DNA of 29,033 nucleotides from Caldithrix sp. (GCA_020722685.1 DYKH01000058.1:1-29033); one strand, 5' to 3'; numbered from the stretch's first letter, positions 1 to 7,704 are shown. Notes: a model not told the origin generated them from the letters alone. Program-made: numbers and translations.

Positions 1-111
1 AACTAATCACAGGGATTAACTGCTATCAATAGCTTTATTGACCGGATAATCGTGCCGGAGGCAGATACGATATTGATCCTGAGCTGACCGTAAAGACCTT
101 GCGGGAAAATC

Positions 112-507
112 TCACTCCTTCGGCAAGTAATCCTTCGCACGATACTCTGCTTTGACAACCGTATGAACGTTGCCGCGCGGATTGAAATCTCCCTTGATGG
201 CCATGAATCGCGGCTGCAATACTTTCACTAACTCGTCGAGAATTTCATTGGTGGCCTCTTCATGGAAGATGCCCCGATCACGGAATTTGTTGATGAATAG
301 CTTGAAAGATTTGAGCTCCAGGCAATATTTGTCCGGAATGTAGCGTACCTCGATGACGGCAAAATCCGGGTAGCCCGTTCTCGGGCACAGACAAGTGAAT
401 TCGGGATTGGTGATGGTGATTTCATAGTCGCGATCACTATATTTGTTGGGGAAGACTTCCAGTTTGGCTTCAAGAATCTCCTGTTGTCCTCTTTTCAATT
501 CATCCAA
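112..507 (-). CDS. queF: QueF, NADPH-dependent 7-cyano-7-deazaguanine (preQ0) reductase
   Basis: The enzyme reduces the nitrile of preQ0 to the amine of preQ1 with NADPH, the last free-base step toward queuosine. The 131-residue length fits the short, unimodular (Bacillus-type) class. The motif [15 protein letters not shown] (residues 36-50) holds the nucleophilic Cys41 and the acid Asp48, and ELKSFKLF (64-71) is the QueF NADPH/substrate motif; His82-Glu83 follow. The start is a TTG (505-507) preceded by GAGGT at good spacing. It is the last gene of an aldo/keto reductase-queD-queE-queC-queF run, with 30 bp after the queC stop. With QueC making preQ0 next door, the operon product is preQ1, not archaeosine or a DNA-modification precursor. 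Function is very secure; the TTG start is a little less so. Confidence 0.96.
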   Translation of the reverse strand: MDELKRGQQEILEAKLEVFPNKYSDRDYEITITNPEFTCLCPRTGYPDFAVIEVRYIPDKYCLELKSFKLFINKFRDRGIFHEEATNEILDELVKVLQPRFMAIKGDFNPRGNVHTVVKAEYRAKDYLPKE

Positions 508-537
508 GATTCTACCTCGTCAATTGGTTTTGAGAAA

Positions 538-1230
538 TCATCGCTCTTGGGGATTGTTTTGGTAAGGAATTGGATCTTTCATTCCGGCGTCCGCAAAGCC
601 TTGCAGGCGAATTCGGCAACTCTCGCACAGGCCGCATGCAAGCCCTGCCGGCGTCGGCTCGTAACAACTGCACGTTAGCCCGAAATCCACACCCAATTCT
701 ATCCCCTTTTTGATGATTTCCGTTTTGGTGAGAAATTGCAGCGGAGCGCGAATGCTGATGTGACGGCCTTCCACTCCGGCTTTGGTGGCCAAGTTGGCCA
801 TGGCTTCAAAAGCCTGCAAATACTCCGGACGGCAATCCGGATAGCCGCTATAGTCGAGCGAGTTGGCGCCGATGAAAATATCGTAGGCGCCTATTACTTC
901 CGCAAAGGCCAAGGCATAAGAAAGGAAGATGGTGTTACGCGCCGGCACGTAGGTAACCGGTATGCTATCCCTGCTCGGCATTTGTTTAGGGATGGGGATA
1001 TTATCCGTCAGAGCCGAGCCGCCGAAGCAGCCCAGGCCGATTTTCAACACCAAGTGTTCCTTCGCGCCGACTTGCTTGCTTACTGCCTTGGCGGACTCCA
1101 CTTCGATGGCGCTTTTTTGTCCATAGAGAAAACTCAATGCATGTGTTTCAAAGCCCTCGGCGATGGCGACGGCCAAGGTGGTGGCTGAGTCGAGTCCGCC
1201 GCTTAGGAGAGCCACGGCTTTCTTAGCCAC
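538..1230 (-). CDS. queC: QueC, 7-cyano-7-deazaguanine synthase
   Basis: QueC converts 7-carboxy-7-deazaguanine (CDG) to preQ0 using ATP and ammonia. The N-terminal PP-loop SGGLDS (residues 10-15) is the ATP-pyrophosphatase motif, and four cysteines near the C-terminus (TCSCYEP followed by CGLCESC) form the family's zinc site. The 230-residue length is typical. The start is GTG (1228-1230), lying directly after the queE TAA stop, so its ribosome binding site (AGGAGAGG) sits inside the last codons of queE. This points to tight co-translation. A methionine-initiated alternative is not apparent. Confidence 0.96.
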   Translation of the reverse strand: MAKKAVALLSGGLDSATTLAVAIAEGFETHALSFLYGQKSAIEVESAKAVSKQVGAKEHLVLKIGLGCFGGSALTDNIPIPKQMPSRDSIPVTYVPARNTIFLSYALAFAEVIGAYDIFIGANSLDYSGYPDCRPEYLQAFEAMANLATKAGVEGRHISIRAPLQFLTKTEIIKKGIELGVDFGLTCSCYEPTPAGLACGLCESCRIRLQGFADAGMKDPIPYQNNPQER

Positions 1231-1866
1231 TTAGACGCCTCTCCTCTCTGGTCCCCAAATGAATTTGTGCATTTGCAGTTGCATGCGAATAGGTAATCGG
1301 GTCTGCAAAATCCATTCAGCAAATTTTTCCAGATGGACTTGACCATGAACCGGCGAAAAAAGCACGGGACATGTCTCTAACAAGCAGTGGCGCTTGACGA
1401 CGTTGACGGCCCAATCGAAATCATTTTTGTCCGCAATGACAAACTTGACTTCATCGGTCCGCTTCAGTCGCGGAATATTGCCCCAATCATTGCTTTCCGA
1501 TTCACCGCTGCCGGGGCACTTGATGTCCATGATTCTAATGACCGCTTCCGGCAAAACGCTAATGTCGTAGCTGCCGCTGGTTTCGATCAAGACCTTGGCG
1601 CCGAGATCCAAGATAGCTTGACAAAGCCGCGGGGTATCTTTCTGACCCAACGGCTCGCCGCCGGTGATTTCCACCAAATCCAGAGGGTAGGTCGAAATCC
1701 GATGCACGATGTCTTCGACGCTCATGATTTCCCCGTCCCCATAGGCGTAGGTCGTATCGCACCAGACGCAGCGAAGGTTGCAGCCGGTCAAACGAACAAA
1801 AGTGCAGGGCATTCCGGCGTAGGTGGATTCGCCCTGAATGCTGCGGAAAATCTCAGTAACCCGCAC
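1231..1866 (-). CDS. queE: QueE, 7-carboxy-7-deazaguanine synthase (radical SAM)
   Basis: This radical SAM enzyme rearranges 6-carboxytetrahydropterin to CDG. The cluster motif CNLRCVWC gives CX3CX2C at Cys29, Cys33 and Cys36; EITGGEP (about 67-73) is the SAM-binding GGE motif, and a QLQMHKFIW-type tail matches QueE C-termini. The length of 211 residues is normal. The start is GTG, overlapping the end of queD by 14 bp, with GGAGGAAGAGC just upstream inside queD, so translation is coupled. The order queD-queE-queC-queF follows the order of the reactions. Confidence 0.96.
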   Translation of the reverse strand: MRVTEIFRSIQGESTYAGMPCTFVRLTGCNLRCVWCDTTYAYGDGEIMSVEDIVHRISTYPLDLVEITGGEPLGQKDTPRLCQAILDLGAKVLIETSGSYDISVLPEAVIRIMDIKCPGSGESESNDWGNIPRLKRTDEVKFVIADKNDFDWAVNVVKRHCLLETCPVLFSPVHGQVHLEKFAEWILQTRLPIRMQLQMHKFIWGPERRGV

Positions 1867-2236
1867 GCTCTTCCTCCGAGTAGCTCACGGAGAGCTTGTC
1901 CGTCTCGAAGATCTGCACTTTGCTCACTTGCACTTTCTGCGGCAATCTTTCCTTCAGCCAGCCGAACACATAACGGGCCAAATTCTCTGAAGTGGGATTC
2001 ATGCGGTCAAAAGGCGGAATCTCATTGACAAGCTGGTGGTCGAATTGCATGAGGCAGTTTTCGAGATGTTTCTTCAGCTCCACGAGGTCCATGACCATGC
2101 CGAGTTCGTCGAGATTCATCGACTTGACAGATGCCAGCACTTTCCAGTTATGACCATGCGTTCTTTTGCAGGCGCCCGGATAACCATTCAAGACATGAGC
2201 AGCAGAAAATTCGGATTCAACAGTAAGCTCGTACAT
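1853..2236 (-). CDS. queD: QueD, 6-carboxy-5,6,7,8-tetrahydropterin synthase
   Basis: A PTPS-family enzyme converting dihydroneopterin triphosphate to 6-carboxytetrahydropterin, the first dedicated step to 7-deazaguanines. Zinc ligands His14, His27 and His29 are present, as are catalytic Cys23 (in CKRTHGHNW) and the Asp66-His67 pair (FDHQLVN), plus the PTSEN motif at 81-85. The Cys three residues before HGH supports QueD rather than eukaryotic-type PTPS. The ATG directly follows the TGA stop of the upstream aldo/keto reductase (TGAATG), indicating one transcript and probable translational coupling. folE, queA and tgt are not in this window. Confidence 0.95.
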   Translation of the reverse strand: MYELTVESEFSAAHVLNGYPGACKRTHGHNWKVLASVKSMNLDELGMVMDLVELKKHLENCLMQFDHQLVNEIPPFDRMNPTSENLARYVFGWLKERLPQKVQVSKVQIFETDKLSVSYSEEERAGY

Positions 2237-3193
2237 TCAATCTCTTGGTCCCAAAACTCGATCAATTTGCTCTAACTCTGGTTTGGTTAGCGGCCCCAAT
2301 TCGCTCGCTGCGGCGTTCATGCGAACCTGCTCCGGCGTCTTGGCTCCAGGGATGCAGACTGAAACGGCGGGATGGCTCAAACAAAACTGCAAGGCCGCCT
2401 GCGCCAGGGTCCGCTTATCGTCTTCCAAAAAGCGAAGTTGCTCGACTCTGTCAATCGTCCGGTCAATTTCCTCGCCGCTTAGCTTGCTGCGATGATCATC
2501 AGGATGAAACCGGTGACCCTTCTTGAATTTGCCGGTAAGAAATCCCGACGCCAGTGGGACCCGGGCGATAATCCCGATGTTCTTTTCGCGAGCAACTGGG
2601 AACAGCTTAGATTCTCCTTCCCTTCTAAGAAGGTTATAGACCACTTGAAAAAAGCTCCCCTTGTTCTGCTTGCTGATCTCCAAGCCGTGGGTCACAGGGC
2701 CGATGGAAACTCCATAGAAACGAATCTTGCCGGACTCCTGCAATTCTTCAAAAACCTCAAAGACGGCTTCCGAATACCTGAAATCAGCATCCGGGCTATG
2801 AAGCTGATAGACGTCGAGGTAATCCGTCTGCAGCCGGCGCAAACTGGCTTCAACGGCTTGCATCACCCATTGGCGGGAAAAATCCTTGATCCAGTTACCC
2901 TGCGGGTCAAGCCGGTTGCCGACCTTGGTGGCAATGATCACTTGATCCCGCTTGCCCTTGAATGCCTGACCGATCAATTCCTCGCTATGCCCCCAGCCGT
3001 AGACATCCGCCGTATCGACGAAATTGATACCAACATCCAAACACGTCTGCAAAGCCCGCAGGCTGGTTGCGTCATCTACCGGTCCCCAGCCGATGGTGTT
3101 TTTGCCCAACATGGCCGGCCCGCCAATGGCCCAAGCACCGAAGCCGATTTCCGAGACGGAAAGCCCGGTTTTGCCTAAAGTCCTGTACCTCAT
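2237..3193 (-). CDS. Aldo/keto reductase
   Basis: A 318-residue NADPH-dependent oxidoreductase with a TIM-barrel fold. The catalytic tetrad is visible: Asp60 and Tyr65 (VDTADVYGWG), Lys90 (IATKVG) and His132 (YQLHSPD). The C-terminal SVCIPGAKTPEQVRMNAAA segment is the cofactor-binding motif of AKRs. It belongs to the large YajO/Tas-like group, where substrate cannot be read from sequence. The ATG follows AAAGGAAAG. It is the first gene of the operon and its stop touches the queD start, which is unusual for a queuosine operon. Whether it acts on a pterin/deazaguanine intermediate or is a passenger cannot be decided here. Confidence 0.9.
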   Translation of the reverse strand: MRYRTLGKTGLSVSEIGFGAWAIGGPAMLGKNTIGWGPVDDATSLRALQTCLDVGINFVDTADVYGWGHSEELIGQAFKGKRDQVIIATKVGNRLDPQGNWIKDFSRQWVMQAVEASLRRLQTDYLDVYQLHSPDADFRYSEAVFEVFEELQESGKIRFYGVSIGPVTHGLEISKQNKGSFFQVVYNLLRREGESKLFPVAREKNIGIIARVPLASGFLTGKFKKGHRFHPDDHRSKLSGEEIDRTIDRVEQLRFLEDDKRTLAQAALQFCLSHPAVSVCIPGAKTPEQVRMNAAASELGPLTKPELEQIDRVLGPRD

Positions 3194-3322
3194 CTTTCCT
3201 TTGCTGATTTATTGTCGCCGATTAACACCAACGAAACATTCTTTGCGATGGCGGTATTCCGATTTCGTACTCGACGGGAGTCTCGAATCGTTACTCCCTT
3301 TGACCGGCAAGCGGAACGCAAA

Positions 3323-3351
3323 AATCTATCTTTGCAGGCTCCGGAGAGCAA
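3323..3351 (-). promoter_or_regulatory. Possible sigma70-type promoter for the aldo/keto reductase-que operon
   Basis: On the minus strand TTGCTC (3346-3351) and TAGATT (3323-3328) are separated by 17 bp. The matches are modest (3/6 and 4/6). It would leave a leader of roughly 120 nt that contains a hairpin, GGGAGT (3276-3281) with ACTCCC (3293-3298). No preQ1 riboswitch sequence could be recognised in this leader. Confidence 0.28.
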
Positions 3352-3361
3352 CCATAGCAAG

Positions 3362-3388
3362 AAGCCGGAATATTCATCCGGCTTTTTT
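3362..3388 (+). terminator. Intrinsic terminator-like hairpin, possibly bidirectional
   Basis: AAGCCGGA (3362-3369) pairs perfectly with TCCGGCTT (3377-3384) around a 7-nt loop, followed on the plus strand by a run of T (3383-3388). On the minus strand the left arm encodes the last residues of the 151-residue zinc-ribbon protein, and its stop codon lies in the loop; the T-tail there is weaker (TTCTTGCT). It most likely ends that minus-strand gene. The better T-tract faces the plus strand, where no gene is visible. Confidence 0.55.
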
Positions 3389-3829
3389 GAAGTGACTCAA
3401 ATTCTTAGGCAAGACATCCAGATCCTCGTCGGCTTCATTCGACGTTTTCTCCAGGGGCCGCGTTGATGAGATTGACCCGTAGGGGTACGCGGACTTTGCC
3501 GATTCCCTTTGGCTACGGGAAGATCTTTCTGGTTGCAGCTTCCTCTGCAGAGTTCCGGCGCGGAAGCTCACGTACACCGCAAGAAAAACGGCCAAGGACC
3601 CGATCATAATATTGAAAGGAAAACTCCACCCCAGTGAGCCGATCACAATAAACAAGAAAACAACAAAAAGCCAGATCGCAACGATAAGAACACTGGATGT
3701 CAAGCCCTTTCTTAGAAAATATTCAGCGCCGCAATAGCGACAATGAATACTCACCCTGAATGGTTGCTTGAAGATGCTGCTCTCGTGCAAAAGCTTTCTG
3801 CGGCAGTTAGGACATTTCCTAAGAGACAT
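3374..3829 (-). CDS. Zinc-ribbon membrane protein, tandem paralog 1, unknown function
   Basis: I do not recognise a named family. The 151-residue protein starts with a treble-clef/zinc-ribbon-like pattern: CPNC (Cys6, Cys9) and CRYC (Cys30, Cys33). Two hydrophobic segments follow (about 44-65 and 70-90), then a charged, Ser/Arg-rich tail. This predicts a small inner-membrane protein with a cytoplasmic metal-binding head. The ATG is preceded by GAGGAGGTCTC, a strong ribosome binding site. The next gene upstream (4031-4429) is a paralog with identical cysteine spacing and a shared QPF motif. The role is unknown. Confidence 0.75.
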   Translation of the reverse strand: MSLRKCPNCRRKLLHESSIFKQPFRVSIHCRYCGAEYFLRKGLTSSVLIVAIWLFVVFLFIVIGSLGWSFPFNIMIGSLAVFLAVYVSFRAGTLQRKLQPERSSRSQRESAKSAYPYGSISSTRPLEKTSNEADEDLDVLPKNLSHFKKAG

Positions 3830-3896
3830 GAGACCTCCTCACAAAACCTACCCAGCCTGCCACGGGCATAGTATGGTGCTGATTTGATGATAGATT

Positions 3897-3962
3897 CTGC
3901 TTGGGAAGCAGAGGCGCCGGCCCCCTTTAAAAACCGATCTACTCGAAAAGACCTGCTTCCCA
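3897..3962 (-). promoter_or_regulatory. Structured intergenic region with competing inverted repeats
   Basis: TGGGAAGCAG (3902-3911) is a perfect 10-bp inverted repeat of CTGCTTCCCA (3953-3962). A second pairing, CTGCTT (3897-3902) with AAGCAG (3906-3911), uses the same AAGCAG arm, so the two hairpins exclude each other. The element lies in the 201-bp gap between the two zinc-ribbon paralogs, about 70 nt upstream of the second one. There is no T-tract. A leader or processing signal is possible; no known riboswitch is recognised. Confidence 0.3.
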
Positions 3963-4030
3963 GCGGGGCGCTTTCAGACGATTTCGAAAAGCTTTTTCAA
4001 GAGAATCACTACCAATCGTAACGTTTCAAT

Positions 4031-4429
4031 TCAAATGGCCATCCTTTCATCGCTTTCCTCTTCGTAAGGCGAGTAGAATCGCCTTTCCGCGCTGTTCACC
4101 GACGTGGCTGTTTTCGGACGGAGTTGTCGCGGGCGGCCATAAGGCTGCACTCTTCCCAAGCGTGAGGTGAAAAGAAGAGCAAAAATGGTAAAGGACGAGC
4201 TGGTCAAGATCTTGAGAAAAACATCTGTTTCCCACAGGCTGACCTCACTGTAGATCAGCAGAATACCGAACCAAATAATCCCAATGAGGAAATAATGAAT
4301 CCAGCCTTTCTTTAGAGTAAAACCGCTGTCGCAGTAATGACATTGAATTCTTGCGGTGAATGGCTGGCTCAAAAAGTTGCTCGAACTAAGTTGTCTTCTC
4401 CCGCAGTTTGGACACCTTCGGACCGACAT
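4031..4429 (-). CDS. Zinc-ribbon membrane protein, tandem paralog 2, unknown function
   Basis: A 132-residue protein with the same plan as its downstream neighbour: Cys6-Cys9 (CPNC), Cys30-Cys33 (CHYC), then two hydrophobic segments (about 46-61 and 70-88) and a basic tail. The N-terminal residues M-S-x-R-x-CPNC and the QPF at 22-24 align without gaps with the 151-residue paralog, while the membrane segments and tails have diverged. The ribosome binding site AAGGAGG lies just before the ATG. It follows the aminotransferase gene by 62 bp. A local duplication is the simplest origin; no function can be assigned. Confidence 0.72.
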   Translation of the reverse strand: MSVRRCPNCGRRQLSSSNFLSQPFTARIQCHYCDSGFTLKKGWIHYFLIGIIWFGILLIYSEVSLWETDVFLKILTSSSFTIFALLFTSRLGRVQPYGRPRQLRPKTATSVNSAERRFYSPYEEESDERMAI

Positions 4430-4491
4430 GAATCCTCCTTGCGTATATGGTGCTTCAACTTATTAGATGCTTCGTCCTGAGCCTGAAGGTA

Positions 4492-5715
4492 TTACAGTTC
4501 TTCGGCTTGATCCTTGATCTTTACGATGGCGCCAATAATGTCCTCCATGTCTTCTTTTGTACCCAACAAAACATTTTGCGTGAACCAAATGGATTCCTCG
4601 GCGCAAGCGCGCTCGGTCTCCGGACAATGGAATTTGTTATAATCCGTAGGCCAGGGAATGCTCTTGCCGCGCGGCCCAAAGGCGCATTTCTGGAAAACGG
4701 GTTGCTTGTAGAGAGGCAAAGAATAGCCGCCGCTGGAGGGAATGCCTTCTTTGCGCAATGCGTCGAGAAACGCAGTTTTGCTCGCGTTTTTAAAGTACTC
4801 TTTCTTGTAGCGGAAAATGAACAAATGCGACGCATGACTGGTGATTCTGGCATCGTTTGCCAGAGGCTCGACGCCCTCTATCTTTGCCAGGGCGTCGTTC
4901 AGGTAGGCCAGATTCTCTTGGCGGATTTTTTTCAGCTCATCATAGCGACCCAATTGCGCCAACAGCACTGCGGACTGAAACTCGGTCATGCGGTAATTAC
5001 CGCCAAAATAAAAATGCTCGTACCAGAGGCCGTCCTCGCTGCGCCCGCAATTAGAATGTGAGCGAGCCATCTTGGCGACCAAATCGTCATTAGTCAGAAT
5101 GATTCCGCCCTCCCCGGCATTAATGTTCTTCGACGATTGAAAGCTGAAGCAACCGGCATCGCCGATGGCGCCAACCCGCCGCCCATTCCATTCCGCTCCC
5201 CACGCTTGCGCTGCGTCTTCGACAACTTTGAGCTGATGCTTGTTCGCCAGTGACATGATTGCGTCCATATCCGCCGGACGACCGGCAAAATGCACCGGCA
5301 TGAGGGCGGCAGTGCGCTCGGTGATCGCCTCCTCAGCTTTTGCCGGATCGATATTGTAGGTCTCTGGATCGATGTCAACAAAGATGGGGATCCCACCCAT
5401 GTCGAGCACCGCTGAGGCAGTGGCAATGAATGTATAGGCCGGAACGATGACCTCTTGGCCGGCTTCCACACCGGCGGCCGTCAGGGCCAGACGAAGGGCG
5501 GTCGTGCCGCTGTTGACACAAATCCCGTGCTTTGCCTGTTGATAGGTCGCGAAGCTCTTTTCGAATTCTTTGGTGCGGCTTCCATTCAAAGAGCCCCATT
5601 TGCCGCTCTTGACGACCTCGGTCAGATTAGCTATCTCTTCTTCGCCCCAAACCGGCCACGCCGGGAAAGGCTTGTTACGAACGGGCGTTCCACCTTTGAT
5701 GGCCAAGTTGCCCAT
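4492..5715 (-). CDS. DegT/DnrJ/EryC1/StrS-family PLP aminotransferase
   Basis: A fold-type I PLP enzyme that usually transfers an amino group to a keto-sugar or keto-cyclitol. With the start used here (407 residues) the Schiff-base lysine is Lys196 in FQSSKNINAGEGG, and the cofactor-binding Asp167 is in VVEDAAQ; GTTALRLAL binds the phosphate. The frame is open to an ATG at 5757, but that start has no ribosome binding site. The ATG at 5715 has GGGAG 7-8 nt upstream and begins MGNLAIKGGTPVR, the usual N-terminus of this family. It follows HAD phosphatase and GHMP kinase genes, suggesting a three-gene sugar-modification cassette. The substrate is unknown. Confidence 0.88.
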   Translation of the reverse strand: MGNLAIKGGTPVRNKPFPAWPVWGEEEIANLTEVVKSGKWGSLNGSRTKEFEKSFATYQQAKHGICVNSGTTALRLALTAAGVEAGQEVIVPAYTFIATASAVLDMGGIPIFVDIDPETYNIDPAKAEEAITERTAALMPVHFAGRPADMDAIMSLANKHQLKVVEDAAQAWGAEWNGRRVGAIGDAGCFSFQSSKNINAGEGGIILTNDDLVAKMARSHSNCGRSEDGLWYEHFYFGGNYRMTEFQSAVLLAQLGRYDELKKIRQENLAYLNDALAKIEGVEPLANDARITSHASHLFIFRYKKEYFKNASKTAFLDALRKEGIPSSGGYSLPLYKQPVFQKCAFGPRGKSIPWPTDYNKFHCPETERACAEESIWFTQNVLLGTKEDMEDIIGAIVKIKDQAEEL

Positions 5716-5760
5716 GTGTCTTCTCCCATGATTTAAGGTTTGACTACTTTTCTGCATGGA

Positions 5761-6372
5761 TTAAAGTCCATATCGGCTCAATTCCTTGCGTAAACTCTCT
5801 GCGTCCAAGAACCGGATGCCGTGCATTCCAACCGCCTTGGCACTTTCGATGTTCTCTGCTCTGTCATCGATAAACAGAGTGTTCTCCGCGCCCACGCCTA
5901 CCTGCCGAAGGGCATAATGGTAAATTTCTGCTTCCGGTTTGAGAGAATGCGCATCGAAGGAAGTCGTCGGACTTTCAAACAGCTTCATAATCGGATAGGT
6001 CTGCAAAATATACCGGAAGTGCAAAATGTCCGTATTGCTAATGACGGACAGCCGAACTTTGCCGTCAAGCTGTTCGACGATATTCACCACCTCCTCGTTC
6101 AGAGTAAATATTTCCACATACGCCTTGACAAAGTCCGCAAACTCGATGGAGGTTTCCAGTCGATTTTTCAGCAAATCAAAGAACGGCTCGGCATCCAGCA
6201 AGCCTCGCTCAAAATCCTGATAGGTCCTTTCCATCTCCTGACCGTCATTCAGTCGGGCGAGAGCTTGGGGACCGATGAGTCCTGCTATTTTGTCGTAGAA
6301 ACGTTCCAGGTGAACGTTTACCAACACTCCCCCTAGATCAAGAAAGACTACCTTGATACTCGTATTCGTCAA
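5761..6372 (-). CDS. HAD-superfamily hydrolase (probable phosphatase)
   Basis: A 203-residue HAD-IA enzyme with motif I FLDLGGVL (nucleophile Asp12), motif II SNTD (112-115), motif III Lys145 in LKPEAEIY, and motif IV IDD (168-170). Motif I is DxG rather than DxD, as in the YihX-like sugar-phosphatase branch, so the general acid is not in the usual place. A helical cap lies between motifs I and II. The start is TTG (6370-6372) after GAGAGGA. It sits 32 bp downstream of the GHMP kinase and just upstream of the aminotransferase. A sugar-phosphate phosphatase in the same pathway is plausible but not proven. Confidence 0.87.
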   Translation of the reverse strand: MTNTSIKVVFLDLGGVLVNVHLERFYDKIAGLIGPQALARLNDGQEMERTYQDFERGLLDAEPFFDLLKNRLETSIEFADFVKAYVEIFTLNEEVVNIVEQLDGKVRLSVISNTDILHFRYILQTYPIMKLFESPTTSFDAHSLKPEAEIYHYALRQVGVGAENTLFIDDRAENIESAKAVGMHGIRFLDAESLRKELSRYGL

Positions 6373-6404
6373 AAATCCTCTCTATCAAAAAAAGCCAAGT
6401 TTTT

Positions 6405-7484
6405 CTATTGACCCGCTTTCGGTTCATCCGTACCATGGGCGGCAATCGTAAGCGGGTAAGGATCGAGCTGCAGCTCCTTTAGCTTTTTGATCAGCTCCTT
6501 TTGTTCCGCCTTGCCTTTGGCGACAAATTGCACGCAGCCGTCCCCTTGCGAGCCCACGCCCTTGCCACCAAAAACCAAATGGGCAATCTCGGGACTGCTC
6601 AAAATAAAATGCAATTTGGGCGAGAGCAGTTCCTGCGGGCAGGCCGGCGCGAGAAAGAGGTCAAAAAATCGCTGCGCCTCCGTCATCAGGGCGCCGATGC
6701 GAGCGGCATCACCGTCGGCCAGAGCCTGACGGGCATTGTAGAGGATGTCCTTATTGACCGGGCCCAAATAATAGCGAACGTCCTCGCCGATCTTGCCGCC
6801 GCTCTTGGGGAAGCAAGCGTTCAGATCAGCGAGAATCTTTTGCGTGTTCTTGCCGGCTTTGAGATCCGCCACCACCATATAGATTTCCTTTGGGGGCCTG
6901 ATTTCCTCGACCTCCATTCGCTCGCCGTCAAAGGTGAGAAAGACGGGTGTGCCGCCGTAGGCGCACGCCTGATCCATCCTGCCGCACCGCGACGGGGTCA
7001 TGATTTCGCCCTGGTACGCAATCTCCATTTCGCCGCGCTTGGTGAGCTTGAGATCGTAAAGGAGATTGAATGCGCGCGCCAGCAGCACATTGTTGGCGGC
7101 GGATGACGAGAGTCCTTTGCGAATCGGCAAATCCATTTTGTAGCTGTCGATCTCTAAACCTTGGACATGGTAGTGACAAAGAACGTAGGCGGCGACGCCA
7201 GCGGAATAGCTATAAAAGCCCCCCTCTTCGGCTACTGCCAACAGCTTGGCCGGCTCCATCTCAATCTCGTGCGGCCCCAAGACCTTGCCGTCCGGCAGCG
7301 TCGTCTTGATGACCAATTTGGACGGATGTCTCTTGGCTTTGGCGCTGATGCCCTGGTTGGTGCCGACAATCAGACAGTAGCCTTTGTGAATGGACGAATC
7401 GATTCTTCGATACCCTCCTGCCCAATCCGAATGTTCACCAAAGAGGCAAAGTCGCCCTGGCACAAAAAGATCGACCGAATCCAT
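6405..7484 (-). CDS. GHMP-family small-molecule (sugar-like) kinase
   Basis: An ATP-dependent kinase of the galactokinase/homoserine/mevalonate/phosphomevalonate superfamily, 359 residues. Motif 1 is PGRLCLFGEHSDWAGG (9-24), the ATP-binding motif 2 is PIRKGLSSSAANN (about 120-132), and the C-terminal GGKGVGSQGDG is motif 3. GEHSDW resembles the galactokinase/arabinokinase GEHTDY signature, so a sugar substrate is favoured. The ATG is preceded by AAGGG at short spacing. It leads the kinase-phosphatase-aminotransferase run. Without a partner nucleotidyltransferase or dehydrogenase in view, the sugar is not identifiable. Confidence 0.85.
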   Translation of the reverse strand: MDSVDLFVPGRLCLFGEHSDWAGGYRRIDSSIHKGYCLIVGTNQGISAKAKRHPSKLVIKTTLPDGKVLGPHEIEMEPAKLLAVAEEGGFYSYSAGVAAYVLCHYHVQGLEIDSYKMDLPIRKGLSSSAANNVLLARAFNLLYDLKLTKRGEMEIAYQGEIMTPSRCGRMDQACAYGGTPVFLTFDGERMEVEEIRPPKEIYMVVADLKAGKNTQKILADLNACFPKSGGKIGEDVRYYLGPVNKDILYNARQALADGDAARIGALMTEAQRFFDLFLAPACPQELLSPKLHFILSSPEIAHLVFGGKGVGSQGDGCVQFVAKGKAEQKELIKKLKELQLDPYPLTIAAHGTDEPKAGQ

Positions 7485-7639
7485 ACGCCCTTAGATTATC
7501 CCAAACACCACAGCACAGGCCCGCACGAGGCAAGCCCATCATTTGAATTGGTGACAAAGTATTTCCATTGATAGTCCAGGCGGGATCACCGAAGGTAAGA
7601 AAAAAACAAAGGCAAGCATTGATCCGCTCAGAGTGGTCA

Positions 7640-7695
7640 CTCGGCATTGCAGAACCCGCCGAGACCCGCTCTTTCAGCCCAGGCACTCGGGTCTC
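7640..7695 (-). promoter_or_regulatory. Two overlapping alternative stem-loops downstream of the corrinoid gene
   Basis: GAGACCCG (7661-7668) pairs with CGGGTCTC (7688-7695), a perfect 8-bp stem. CTCGGC (7640-7645) pairs with GCCGAG (7658-7663), a 6-bp stem. They share GAG at 7661-7663, so they partly exclude each other. They lie 10 bp after the corrinoid gene stop, in the 220-bp gap before the GHMP kinase. There is no adjacent T-tract, although a T-rich stretch occurs about 50 nt further on. This could be a weak terminator, a processing site or an attenuator-like leader. Confidence 0.3.
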
Positions 7696-7704
7696 TCTAT
7701 TAAC

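Noticed and set aside
1..111. Short plus-strand open stretch at the left edge
   Set aside because: No start codon, only about 26 codons, and no recognisable product; the region is treated as downstream spacer of queF with nothing visible.
3194..3361. preQ1 riboswitch or tRNA in the leader of the que operon
   Set aside because: No preQ1-I or preQ1-II conserved segments; the TCGAATC-like stretch lacks acceptor, D and anticodon stems of a tRNA.
7435..7686. 83-codon minus-strand open frame spanning the gap between the corrinoid gene and GHMP kinase
   Set aside because: It overlaps the first 50 bp of the kinase gene in another frame, has no ribosome binding site and matches no family I recognise.
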